Assembly (NCBI GenBank): GCA_963678055.1
Contig: OY782679.1
Location: forward strand, 1,550,001-1,614,000
Direction: 5' to 3'
From: CAXXOK01 sp963678055
GTDB taxonomy: Bacteria; Bacillota; Clostridia; Christensenellales; Aristaeellaceae
DNA: 64,000 nt
This document shows positions 1 to 7,971 of this stretch, piece by piece. Within the stretch, counting starts at the first letter, position 1. Each line of letters opens with the position of its first letter. The notes under the pieces are model-generated. The model did no database searches. It was not told the DNA's origin and saw only the letters and a program-made list of their open reading frames with translations. The translations under genes were made by a program, and so were the position numbers.

Positions 1-1
1 C

Positions 2-355
2 TTTGGTCATGTTTTGCCACGCGTTGCATGGAATATCAAAGAAGAGCGTGCAATTCAGCTGGATCCGCAGTACGATAAAGGCTATACCGGCTTTCCAATG
101 CGAAAAGGTGCGGATTTATACAAGTTAAGCCGAAAAGCGGAAACCCATCTGCACGATATTCATTGCCCGACGCTTATAATACAAAGCCTGGACGACCATA
201 CGGTGTCCAGGCAAAGTGCGGATACGATTGAGCAAGGTGTTTCAAGCGAGATAAAGGAAAAGTTGATCCTTTCCGGCGTTCCACACGTTTGTACGATCTC
301 CAAGAAACTCCCGGAGATTGTACAGGCAGTGGATGCGTTTGTAAAACCCCTTTAA
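2..355 (+). CDS. alpha/beta hydrolase (esterase/lipase type), C-terminal part
   Basis: The reading frame is open to the left edge, so the gene begins outside the window; a TTG at 14 is in frame but is not needed as a start. The visible 118 or so residues are the end of an alpha/beta hydrolase of the carboxylesterase/monoacylglycerol lipase kind: PTLIIQSLDDHTV carries the usual acid residue after the penultimate strand and GVPHV the catalytic histidine, followed by a final helix (VQAVDAFV). The nucleophile elbow lies upstream and is not visible, so activity cannot be judged. The gene is convergent with the next one, with three bases between the two stops. Substrate unknown. Confidence 0.75.
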   Translation, partial: FGHVLPRVAWNIKEERAIQLDPQYDKGYTGFPMRKGADLYKLSRKAETHLHDIHCPTLIIQSLDDHTVSRQSADTIEQGVSSEIKEKLILSGVPHVCTISKKLPEIVQAVDAFVKPL

Positions 356-358
356 CGC

Positions 359-1057
359 TTATCCTTTGATAAATTTATCCATGATTTTCGGGTTGGCTTG
401 AGGGTTGAGCAATAAGATTTGCGCTTTGATAGCTTCGGCGGCTTCCTCACTTGTGAGGGATGCCGCTTTTTTAAATACCGTCTCCGGGAAGAATGTTTCC
501 ACCGCCGTAAACACTGTGGACGACCAGCCGTAGCTTTCGCCGGACTTGGATTGTTTTTGCTGTCTTGCACACATCGTGATAAACAGCTTCATTTGCAGTT
601 CCGTTAGGGCGCGATCAAAACGCGATTTATGCTCCTTGTTTTGCAACCCCGAAAGCGCTTTGAGCGTATGCAACGGCACCGTACCTTGATCCCGAATACC
701 ATCATAAATGCGCTTTGCATCGTGTGACATCAAGCCGTCTTCATAGGCTTCGTCAAAGCTGCGGTTTTGCCTGCGAACCGCCAGAAAGTACGGATACCAT
801 TCCTGAGTAATGTATCCGCTCTTTTTAAAGAAGAGCTTTGCATAGGCGATATCGTCTCTTTCTTCCAGCACACGCATACGCCACTCCCAAGGATCGGTTT
901 CAACTTCGCCGGTATGCCAGCGCACGGGTGTATCATATGGCGGCGCTTCGTTCCAGGACCAGTTGATTATCGAGTAGATGCCGTCACTTCCACCGCCACC
1001 CATCGAGAAACCGGCGTTTTGCAGCGCTTTGATAAAGTCATCGTAATGGCGAATCAT
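359..1057 (-). CDS. AlkZ-related protein
   Basis: A 232-residue cytoplasmic protein resembling the family annotated as AlkZ-related, which is distantly linked to the winged-helix DNA glycosylases AlkZ/YcaQ. Family-like stretches are GFSMGGGGSDGIYS near the N terminus, ETDPWEWRMRVLEERDDIAY around residues 55-75, GYITQEWYPYFLAVRR, and YGWSSTVFTAVETFFPE near residue 175. I chose ATG at 1057 because an AAAGGA lies 10 bases upstream; a GTG at 1078 would add seven residues and overlap the ATPase gene. The ribosome binding site sits across the stop of the upstream P-type ATPase gene, so it is probably the last gene of the metal-resistance operon. Whether it acts on DNA is not established by anything visible. 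Confidence 0.7.
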   Translation of the reverse strand: MIRHYDDFIKALQNAGFSMGGGGSDGIYSIINWSWNEAPPYDTPVRWHTGEVETDPWEWRMRVLEERDDIAYAKLFFKKSGYITQEWYPYFLAVRRQNRSFDEAYEDGLMSHDAKRIYDGIRDQGTVPLHTLKALSGLQNKEHKSRFDRALTELQMKLFITMCARQQKQSKSGESYGWSSTVFTAVETFFPETVFKKAASLTSEEAAEAIKAQILLLNPQANPKIMDKFIKG

Positions 1058-1064
1058 CGGCTTT

Positions 1065-2903
1065 TCATCCTTTCTCACTTTGCTTTTTCAGCGTTCTGGC
1101 TGCGTTTGCAATAGCAATCATACTGACACCGACATCGGCAAACACGGCCATCCATAATTCTGTTACCCCAGCGCTGGCCAAAACCAGTACTAACGCTTTC
1201 ACACCAAGTGCAAACACAATGTTTTGCCTGGCAATAGCAATGGTGCGCTTGGCAAGCCGGATAGCAAGCGATAGTTTTCGGGGATCATCGTCCATCAGAA
1301 CTATGTCAGCTGCTTCGACGGCGGCATCGCTGCCGAGCGCGCCCATGGCAACACCCACATCCGCCCGCGCCAGCACAGGAGCATCGTTAACACCGTCGCC
1401 AACAAAGAGAAGTGTTCCCTTATCTTGCTTCTGTAATAGCTGCTCTACGTGGGCTACCTTATCAGCCGGGAGCAGCTCCGCATGGACAGTTTGAATTGAT
1501 AACTGTTTCCCAATCTTATCAGCGATATCTTTCCGGTCGCCAGTGAGCAAAACAGTATGCTGTACACCGGCGCTGTACAGACTTTGGATTGCCCCGGCAG
1601 CGCTCGGTTTAATCTCATCAGAAATCTCAATATGTCCAAGATATTCGCCGTCCCTGGCCAGATGCACCACAACGCCGATGTGTGGGCAGTAGGGGAGGTC
1701 GATGTGATGTTGCTCCATCAACGCATTATTCCCGATTAAGTATTGATGGCCTTGGTATTCTGCGGCAATACCGTAACCCTGCAGTTCCTCTAATCCGGTT
1801 AAGGTTTGCGTTTCCACCGGGAGCTTGTTATGGTTACGGATTGACTGTGCAATGGGGTGAGTGGAGTACTGCTCAAGCGTTGCTGCGAGCTGTAACAGTT
1901 CTTCCGAGGTCAGCGCTTGTGGATGAATGCTGGTGACGTGGAATATGCCTTGGGTTAGCGTACCAGTCTTATCAAACACGACAGTATCCGCCCGCGCCAG
2001 TAGTTCCAAATAGTTGCTTCCCTTGATTAAAATACCATTTCTGGAGGCACCGCCGATGCCGCCAAAGAAGGTAAGCGGAACCGAAATAACCAGTGCGCAG
2101 GGACAGGACACCACCAAAAAGCTTAACGCTCGTTCCAGCCACACTCGAAACTCCTGCGCAAACAGTAAGGTGGGAATGGCGACCAATAATACAGCAGCAG
2201 CGCAGACCAGCGGTGTATACACACGGGCAAACCGTGTAATAAACGCCTCAGACTTGGCTTTGTTTTCGGCGGCATGCTCTACCAGCTCCAGAATCTGTGA
2301 TACGGTTGAGTTTTCATAGGTCTTGGTGATAGAAACCTTAAGCAAACCCGTAATATTAATGCAACCGGAAATAACCTCGCCGCCTTCAACCACTTCGCGC
2401 GGAAGGCTTTCACCGGTAAGTGCGGATGTATCCAGCGTGGAGTTTCCTGCCATAACAATACCGTCCAGTGGGATACGCTCTCCGGGCTTAATCACAATGA
2501 TATCGCCAACTTGAACAGTCTCCGGCGAAACAGAAACCACAGCGCCGTCGCGCTCTACATTGGCAGTATCCGGCCGGATATCCATGAGTGATGCAATCGA
2601 TTCGCGGCTCTTATCCACAGCACGATCCTGAAAGTACTCGCCGATTTGGTAAAGGAGCATAACAGCAACTGCTTCAGGGTATTCACCAATCAGCAGCGCG
2701 CCGATGGTCGCAACCGTCATCAAAAAGTGTTCGTCAAAAAGGTTGCCCCGTACAATATGCCGAACAGCTTTCCAGAGAATATCCCAGCCGATCAGTGCGT
2801 AGGCGGCAATGTAGAGTGTTAAAGACACCGGAAATATAGGAACCAGTATACCTGCCAGGAACAAAATGGCGGACACAATGATCCGCCATGGTAAGCGTTT
2901 CAT
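1065..2903 (-). CDS. cadA: heavy-metal P1B-type ATPase (Cd/Zn/Pb efflux)
   Basis: A 612-residue metal-exporting P-type ATPase. Motifs in order: TGES at 163-166 (actuator domain), SCPCAL with the metal-binding CPC at 267-269 in a membrane helix, DKTGTLT with the phosphorylated Asp at 311, the P1B-specific HP dipeptide at 349-350, and GDGVNDAP in the hinge near residue 505. The CPC motif and absence of copper-type signatures place it with CadA/ZntA, exporting Zn, Cd or Pb. Unlike most CadA proteins it has no N-terminal metal-binding (HMA) domain; that domain is a separate gene just upstream. Start ATG 2903 follows AAAGAGG. Third gene of the cad operon, controlled by the repressor at its head. 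Confidence 0.93.
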   Translation of the reverse strand: MKRLPWRIIVSAILFLAGILVPIFPVSLTLYIAAYALIGWDILWKAVRHIVRGNLFDEHFLMTVATIGALLIGEYPEAVAVMLLYQIGEYFQDRAVDKSRESIASLMDIRPDTANVERDGAVVSVSPETVQVGDIIVIKPGERIPLDGIVMAGNSTLDTSALTGESLPREVVEGGEVISGCINITGLLKVSITKTYENSTVSQILELVEHAAENKAKSEAFITRFARVYTPLVCAAAVLLVAIPTLLFAQEFRVWLERALSFLVVSCPCALVISVPLTFFGGIGGASRNGILIKGSNYLELLARADTVVFDKTGTLTQGIFHVTSIHPQALTSEELLQLAATLEQYSTHPIAQSIRNHNKLPVETQTLTGLEELQGYGIAAEYQGHQYLIGNNALMEQHHIDLPYCPHIGVVVHLARDGEYLGHIEISDEIKPSAAGAIQSLYSAGVQHTVLLTGDRKDIADKIGKQLSIQTVHAELLPADKVAHVEQLLQKQDKGTLLFVGDGVNDAPVLARADVGVAMGALGSDAAVEAADIVLMDDDPRKLSLAIRLAKRTIAIARQNIVFALGVKALVLVLASAGVTELWMAVFADVGVSMIAIANAARTLKKQSEKG

Positions 2904-2922
2904 ATACTAAAGCCTCTTTCGC

Positions 2923-3138
2923 TCAGGATAGGGTTGCACCGGGTACAGAGTGATCCACCGCGCGCTTTACACGTTTGAGAATTGCTTCAAACTGTGCATC
3001 ATCGGCTTCCAGGTAGAGTTGTTTTAGAAAATAGTTGATTTTCGCACTCGTCACCCCGGTAATGGTGTTGAGCTTAGTTTCCAGCGCAACGGCGCAGGAC
3101 GCGCAGTCCAGTTCGCTGATTTTGTATGTTTTCTTCAT
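2923..3138 (-). CDS. stand-alone HMA metal-binding protein
   Basis: A 71-residue ferredoxin-fold heavy-metal-associated domain. LDCASCAVALE gives the CxxC metal ligand pair near residues 12-16, in the position of the GMTCxxC of metallochaperones and CadA N-terminal domains. It is preceded by GGAG six bases before the ATG and ends 19 bases before the P-type ATPase. It most likely supplies the metal-binding function that is fused to CadA in other bacteria, either binding the metal and handing it to the pump or sensing load. The motif has Asp before CxxC, as in Zn/Cd-type rather than Cu-type domains (inference). Confidence 0.88.
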   Translation of the reverse strand: MKKTYKISELDCASCAVALETKLNTITGVTSAKINYFLKQLYLEADDAQFEAILKRVKRAVDHSVPGATLS

Positions 3139-3147
3139 CGTTATCTC

Positions 3148-3507
3148 CTATTCCATCACATGGTCCATTCCTTCGTTGATGATGCTGCGGACATGGTCAT
3201 CAGCCAAGGAATAAAAGATCGCTTTCCCTTCGCGCCGGGCTTTAATCAGTTTCAGCCGTTTAAGGCCTGACAGCTGATGAGAAATGGCGCTTTGCGACAT
3301 GTGCAGTAAATTTGCAATATCGCAAACGCACATCTCGTCGATAAACAGGCAGAATAGAATGCGAATACGAGTGGTGTCGCCAAAGGTTTTAAACAGCTCC
3401 GCAAGGTCGAACAAAGCATCTTCGCTGGGCATGGTTTTTTCTACATGCTGCACGGTATCCTGATGAACATGAATCAGGTCACAGCATTGTACAGTTGAAT
3501 CCGTCAC
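3148..3507 (-). CDS. ArsR/SmtB family metal-responsive repressor (CadC/CmtR-like)
   Basis: A 119-residue winged-helix repressor. GTG at 3507 is the start: GGAGG lies seven bases upstream, while earlier in-frame codons lie inside the operator. DTTRIRILFCLF, the helix-turn-helix MSQSAISHQLSGLKRLKLI and the wing REGKAIFYSL are ArsR features. Metal-ligand candidates are MCVCD in the alpha-3 position (two Cys), plus an N-terminal TVQCCDLIHVHQD with Cys and His, the arrangement seen in CadC-type Cd/Pb/Zn sensors. It heads the operon HMA-ATPase-AlkZ-related, so it should release the promoter when metal binds. The exact metal cannot be read from sequence. Confidence 0.92.
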   Translation of the reverse strand: MTDSTVQCCDLIHVHQDTVQHVEKTMPSEDALFDLAELFKTFGDTTRIRILFCLFIDEMCVCDIANLLHMSQSAISHQLSGLKRLKLIKARREGKAIFYSLADDHVRSIINEGMDHVME

Positions 3508-3520
3508 TTTCTCACCTCCA

Positions 3521-3543
3521 CATATGAGCATATATACATATGT
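3521..3543 (-). promoter_or_regulatory. operator palindrome of the metal operon
   Basis: CATATG at 3521-3526 and CATATG at 3537-3542 flank an AT-rich centre (AGCATATATA), forming an imperfect inverted repeat like the SmtB/CadC operators. It lies directly downstream of the -10 box and upstream of the ribosome binding site of the repressor gene, the expected place for autorepression. Confidence 0.65.
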
Positions 3544-3572
3544 ATTATAAATCTGAACGGAAGCGTTGTCAA
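3544..3572 (-). promoter_or_regulatory. consensus sigma-A promoter of the metal operon
   Basis: On the minus strand TTGACA (3572-3567), a 17-base spacer and TATAAT (3549-3544): both hexamers match the consensus fully. The strength suits a promoter held off by a repressor bound just downstream. Confidence 0.85.
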
Positions 3573-3574
3573 TT

Positions 3575-3606
3575 AAAAAAAGCCGCTGCAAAGCGGCCTT
3601 TTTTAA
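3575..3606 (-). terminator. intrinsic terminator (probably bidirectional)
   Basis: GCCGCT / AGCGGC stem with a GCAA loop, A-tract on one side and T-tract on the other. On the minus strand it follows the metal-operon promoter region upstream of GH94 stop in map order, i.e. it terminates the GH94 gene that ends at 3618 before the metal-operon promoter begins. Confidence 0.8.
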
Positions 3607-3617
3607 CCCTGTCTATC

Positions 3618-5993
3618 TTACAGAGTAATTATGATTTCATTTTCATCGGTAAGATCCGAAGCTTTGATGATACCCGGCTGCATTGTTACGCCATTAAGCG
3701 ACATCGACTGCACACCGCTTTGCCTATGATTTGGATTTTGCACGGTGATGTGCAGTGTTTTACCACGGAACAGTTTATTCATCGTAAAACCATCCCACTC
3801 GGCCGGGATGGAAGGGGAGATTGCGATACCCTCCGGCGTAGGCCTAAGACCCAGAATACCCTCCACACATCCAACCATTACTGTTGATGCTGTACCAGTA
3901 AGCCAATGTACTTGCGCGCGGCCAAAGTAATCTGATTCGACGCTTTCGATAAACTGGCTGTGCGCATAGGGTTCTAAGCAGCGCACGTCTGCATTGTCGT
4001 TAAAGCTGGCGGGGGAGGATTCCGCGAAGTACTGATACGCTCTGTCGCCATGGCCTAGCAATGCTTCGGCAAGAATGGCCCAACCCTGCGGTTGACAGAA
4101 GATGCCGCCGTTCTCTTTCGAACCCGGGTTGAACAAAACCATGCGCGTATCCTTATACCCTTCATGGCGATAAGGCGGCGCCATCAAACGGATGCCGTAC
4201 TGTGTGTTGAGTTCATCATACGCTGTTTGCATCACAGTTTCTTTGAATGCCGTATCCGCGCAGCCGGAGATCACCGCCCAGCTTTGAGGGTTTAGCCACA
4301 TGGATGCTTCGTTATGACTCCGCGAGCCGATGACCTTCCCGTTTTCGGATATTCCGCGGATATAGCGGTCTTCTTCTTTGCATACGGACTCGATAATCCC
4401 TTTCAGCTTTTCGCTTTCTTCTTCCAGATATCCGGCATATGTCGAATCCAATTCTGCAGTCAACGTATGCAGAATTTTCATGGCGTAATACAGCTGGAAA
4501 GCAACAAATACACTCTCACCCTTTTCTCCAAGTTGCAGGCAATCGTTCCAGTCTGCATGCAAGCCAGCCGGCATGCCATGGCTGCCAAGGCGGTTCATGT
4601 TAAAAGAAATTGCGCGCTTTAGGTGATCAAACACCGTTCCCTCGTCCTGATCGGCAAAGGGGATGACCTCGTTTAAAAAGGCAGTGTCACCGGTCTCTGC
4701 AATGTACTTATAAATGGTGGGGAACAACCATAGCGCATCGTCAGCACGATAGTGCGGGTGGCCGGTATCTTTAACATAGCTTTCATCGTCTGGCGTGTCC
4801 TCATGACCCGGGTTGTGGGTATAGCGAACCAGCGGTAGGCCCCCTCCGTGGTGGACTTGCGCTGACAGCATAAAGCGAAGTCTGTCCTTGGCCATAGCGG
4901 GGTTCAAATGGATAATACCCTGAATATCCTGTACCGTGTCACGATAGCCATAGCCATTGCGCTGACCGCAATAGTACAGCGATGCCGCGCGGCTCCACAC
5001 CACGGTAATAAAGCACTGGAATGCATTCCAAGTGTTAACCATCGTGTTGAGCTCCGCGCTAGGTGTGTTGATGTTCAGGTTCTCCAGTTTATGATACCAA
5101 TAAGTTTTCAGATCGCTCAGTTCTTTGCTGACGGTTTCTTTTGGCGCATTTTCATAGCGCGCAATAATATCCCGCGCCTCGGTTTCGGTCTTTTCGCCGA
5201 GCAGAAATACGAATGTTGTCTCTTCACCGGCACGCAGGGTGAACTTGGTCTGTAATGCGCCGCAAGGATTGCCGTTATAGCACTGACTGCCGTCGCATTG
5301 GCCTTGCTGCAGCGCCTGTGGCGCGTCAAAACGGTTTCTTCCAAGGAACGCTTCGCGTCTGCCTGTACCGCTTGCAACTTTGCTGCCGGCCAATGCGAAA
5401 AAGCGCGTATCCTTCTGCGGACAATTCTCATTGATATATTGCAGAATGCGGTTGTCCTTCAACTCCGTACGGCTGATAAACTGTGTATATTGCAGGTTGA
5501 CAAGATCCTGCTCATAGTTATTCTCGTTGGAAAACTCGCAATATCCAAACGTGGACAGCTCTCTGTCTCTATCGGATGTATTGATTACCGTTACACTCCA
5601 AACTTCGTACGTAGCATCCAGCGGTACATAGTACTGCGCCAGAGAGTGAATCCCTTGGTATTCGCTGTCAAACGCGGCATAGCCCATACCAAAGTGACAC
5701 TTGGTTTTGTACTGCTCTAGCGGCTTTTTCACAGGTTTCCAGGAAGCGCTCCAGAAATCGCCGCTCTGGTCATCCCGAAGGTAAATATAACGACCGGGTT
5801 CATCAAACTGGTTGAAGGTATAGCGGAGAATGCGGCCCATGGCACCGGACTTAACAAAACTATACCCGCCAGCATTCACGGTGATAATCGCGCCGTATTC
5901 CGGGGAACCCAGGTAGTTCGTCCACGGTGCAGGCGTGTTTGGATTGGTGATGACATATTCTTTGTTTGCTTCATCAAAATAACCGTATTGCAT
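3618..5993 (-). CDS. GH94 family disaccharide phosphorylase, chitobiose/cellobiose phosphorylase-like
   Basis: A 791-residue GH94 enzyme, full length for cellobiose or N,N'-diacetylchitobiose phosphorylases. N-terminal YGYFDEANKEYVITNPNTPA and PWTNYLG, the stretch GDFWSASWKPVKKPL, the (alpha/alpha)6 domain with GYGYRDTVQDIQG, and HADWNDCL containing the catalytic Asp are all visible, as is EPYAHSQF and WLTGTAS near the end. Such enzymes cleave a beta-linked disaccharide with phosphate to give a sugar 1-phosphate, saving ATP. The CYNGNPCGALQTKFTLRAGEE stretch resembles chitobiose phosphorylase more than cellobiose phosphorylase, but the specificity is unresolved. Start ATG 5993 has GGAGG seven bases upstream. 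It stands alone between terminators, with no sugar transporter next to it. Confidence 0.88.
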   Translation of the reverse strand: MQYGYFDEANKEYVITNPNTPAPWTNYLGSPEYGAIITVNAGGYSFVKSGAMGRILRYTFNQFDEPGRYIYLRDDQSGDFWSASWKPVKKPLEQYKTKCHFGMGYAAFDSEYQGIHSLAQYYVPLDATYEVWSVTVINTSDRDRELSTFGYCEFSNENNYEQDLVNLQYTQFISRTELKDNRILQYINENCPQKDTRFFALAGSKVASGTGRREAFLGRNRFDAPQALQQGQCDGSQCYNGNPCGALQTKFTLRAGEETTFVFLLGEKTETEARDIIARYENAPKETVSKELSDLKTYWYHKLENLNINTPSAELNTMVNTWNAFQCFITVVWSRAASLYYCGQRNGYGYRDTVQDIQGIIHLNPAMAKDRLRFMLSAQVHHGGGLPLVRYTHNPGHEDTPDDESYVKDTGHPHYRADDALWLFPTIYKYIAETGDTAFLNEVIPFADQDEGTVFDHLKRAISFNMNRLGSHGMPAGLHADWNDCLQLGEKGESVFVAFQLYYAMKILHTLTAELDSTYAGYLEEESEKLKGIIESVCKEEDRYIRGISENGKVIGSRSHNEASMWLNPQSWAVISGCADTAFKETVMQTAYDELNTQYGIRLMAPPYRHEGYKDTRMVLFNPGSKENGGIFCQPQGWAILAEALLGHGDRAYQYFAESSPASFNDNADVRCLEPYAHSQFIESVESDYFGRAQVHWLTGTASTVMVGCVEGILGLRPTPEGIAISPSIPAEWDGFTMNKLFRGKTLHITVQNPNHRQSGVQSMSLNGVTMQPGIIKASDLTDENEIIITL

Positions 5994-6020
5994 GCTGTTC
6001 CCTCCGCTTGTCTATACAAT

Positions 6021-6076
6021 AAAATGAGGTTGAGTTTTTTAAAGCATAGCATAGCAAATGCCAAAACTCAACCTCA
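6021..6076 (-). terminator. 14-bp inverted repeat: terminator of the pot operon, overlapping the GH94 promoter region
   Basis: TGAGGTTGAGTTTT (6025-6038) and its exact complement (6063-6076) form a 14-bp stem with a 24-base loop. On the minus strand the stem is followed by TTTTATT, so it can terminate transcription coming out of potD. Inside it lies a possible promoter for the GH94 gene, TTGAGT-17 bases-TATGCT on the minus strand, which would make the repeat also an operator candidate. Confidence 0.6.
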
Positions 6077-6105
6077 CAGGAGAGGAAAATTAAAACGTTT
6101 TCGTG

Positions 6106-7149
6106 CTAATTGGACGGTGCGCTTTTAATCTCCAGCCAGAAGGTGTTGTAGACTTCGATAAAGTCCTGAATATCGAGTAGCACTTCACAGTTGGCAACGG
6201 TTTCCGAAGGCGGATTCAATGTGGGATTTTCGGTATAGTCTTCACCCATCAGCGTAACAGCCTCGGTATTGGGGGTAGAGTACCAAATTTCTTCGCAGTT
6301 CATGACGGCGATATCAGGGCGGCTTAGGAAATTGATAAACGCTTCGGCGTTTTCTTTATTCTTGGCCGCTTTGGGAATGACCATGCCATCCACCCAGATG
6401 TTTGACCCTTCCACAGGCACAACATAGGCAAGGTCTTCATTGAGCTCAATTGCGTACTGCGCATCGCCGCTCCACATCACAGCCATAGCTGCTTCCCCGG
6501 AGGCCATTTTGTCTTTGATTTCATCCACTTGATAGGCTTTGACGATGCCGTCTTTCTTTTGCTGAACGAGCAGATCTTTGGCCGCGCTCAACTCCAGTGG
6601 GTTACGTGTGTTCATGGAATATCCCAGGTATTTCAGCGCCAGCCCGATGCTATCGCGCGGGGAATCCAGCATCAAAACAGCTTTCTGGTACTGGGGATCA
6701 AACAGCGATTCCCAGCTGGTAACCGGCTCTGCAACCATGGTGGTATTGTACAAAATACCAACGGTACCCCACATATACGGTACGCTGTATAGGTTGCCGG
6801 GGTCATACGCCGGGTCCAAAAGGTTTGCATCGATGTACTGTAGGTTAGGGATATTGTCAAAGTTAAGCTCAGCCAGCAACCCCTCGCTGATCATCCGTTC
6901 GATCGCATAATCCGAAGGGAATAAAACGTCGAACGACTGGGGCGAATTGCGAACTTTGACCAGCATATCTTCATTGGTCGTGAAATTCATCATGTTGACT
7001 TTGATTCCGGTTTCCGCTTCGAACATTTCCAGCACATCTTCGTTGATATAGTCTTCCCAGTTGAAGACATTCACAACGCCGTCGGCCATGGCGGAAACGG
7101 AGACGCTTAGAATGAGTACCAGCAGCACGGTGACAATGGTTTTCTTCAT
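6106..7149 (-). CDS. potD: spermidine/putrescine ABC transporter substrate-binding protein
   Basis: A 347-residue extracytoplasmic polyamine-binding protein. After an N-terminal signal sequence (about residues 1-22, ending VSAMA before DG) come the PotD/PotF landmarks VFNWEDYINEDVLEMFE, DVLFPSDYAIERM, PYMWGTVGILYN and EAFINFLSRPDIA. The ligand-binding Asp/Glu and Trp side chains that hold the amines are expected in these segments. The signal region has no cysteine, so there is no lipobox, which is unusual for a Gram-positive binding protein. Last gene of the pot operon, 48 bases after potC; the RBS GGAGG precedes ATG 7149. It delivers spermidine or putrescine to PotBC. Confidence 0.92.
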   Translation of the reverse strand: MKKTIVTVLLVLILSVSVSAMADGVVNVFNWEDYINEDVLEMFEAETGIKVNMMNFTTNEDMLVKVRNSPQSFDVLFPSDYAIERMISEGLLAELNFDNIPNLQYIDANLLDPAYDPGNLYSVPYMWGTVGILYNTTMVAEPVTSWESLFDPQYQKAVLMLDSPRDSIGLALKYLGYSMNTRNPLELSAAKDLLVQQKKDGIVKAYQVDEIKDKMASGEAAMAVMWSGDAQYAIELNEDLAYVVPVEGSNIWVDGMVIPKAAKNKENAEAFINFLSRPDIAVMNCEEIWYSTPNTEAVTLMGEDYTENPTLNPPSETVANCEVLLDIQDFIEVYNTFWLEIKSAPSN

Positions 7150-7197
7150 GCGGGTATCCTCCAGTATCGGTAATATATAAACGCGCTTGCGTTTATT

Positions 7198-7971
7198 CTA
7201 TAGGGAATCGGTGTGTCCAGTCCGGCGGTTGATGGTCAAAAGCAAAATCAGCAAGGAGAGGAACATCAGCGCGCTTAATGCGTTCAGCGTCGGCTCGATA
7301 CCGATGCGTGCTTTGGAGTAAATTAAGGTCGATAGGTTTTGCACCATTGGGCTGGTCGTAAAGTAACTGATAACAAAGTCATCCAGCGATAGGGTAAACG
7401 CAAGCAGGCCGCCTGTGATGATTCCGGGGACAATCTCCGGCAGAATAACATGGATAAGCGCGTATGATGGAGTCGCACCAAGATCCAACGCCGCTTCATA
7501 GGTGAACTTGTTCATTTGTTTTAGCTTTGGCATCACAGACAGTATCACAAACGGTGTATTGAAGGTGATATGAGCAAGCAGCATGGTCACATAGCCGCGC
7601 TCGATACTGGCAAACGTAAACAATATCATCAGCGAAATACCGGTAACGATATCCGGCATGGTCATGGGAAGGGTGGTCATCGTCATCATTAAACCCTGGG
7701 GACGTTTGCGCATGGCATAGATGCCGATGGCTGCCAGCGTACCCAGTATGGTGGCAGCAACCGCCGCAATAACAGCAACTGATAAAGTAACGTATAGCGC
7801 TTTTAAGATCGCTGCGTCTTGGAAAAGCTCGGCATACCAATGAAAGGAAAACCCTTCCCACCTTGCGCGGCTTTTTCCGGCGTTGAAACTGTACACTATT
7901 AGCACGATGATGGGCACATACAAAAAGAACAATATTAAAGACAAATACAGTCGTTTAATCAACTTATTCAT
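7198..7971 (-). CDS. potC: spermidine/putrescine ABC transporter permease PotC
   Basis: A 257-residue inner-membrane permease with six predicted helices. The first helix (LSLILFFLYVPIIVLIVYSFN) and the EAA-type loop EAALDLGATPSYALIHVILPEI in the second half, which contacts the ATPase, are typical of PotC/PotI. It overlaps potB by four bases (ATGA), indicating translational coupling. With PotB it forms the heterodimeric channel for polyamines. Confidence 0.93.
   Translation of the reverse strand: MNKLIKRLYLSLILFFLYVPIIVLIVYSFNAGKSRARWEGFSFHWYAELFQDAAILKALYVTLSVAVIAAVAATILGTLAAIGIYAMRKRPQGLMMTMTTLPMTMPDIVTGISLMILFTFASIERGYVTMLLAHITFNTPFVILSVMPKLKQMNKFTYEAALDLGATPSYALIHVILPEIVPGIITGGLLAFTLSLDDFVISYFTTSPMVQNLSTLIYSKARIGIEPTLNALSALMFLSLLILLLTINRRTGHTDSL

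Noticed and set aside
2923..3138. Copper chaperone CopZ
   Set aside because: The motif is DCASC rather than the copper-type GMTCxxC, and it lies between a CadC-type repressor and a CPC ATPase without copper signatures.
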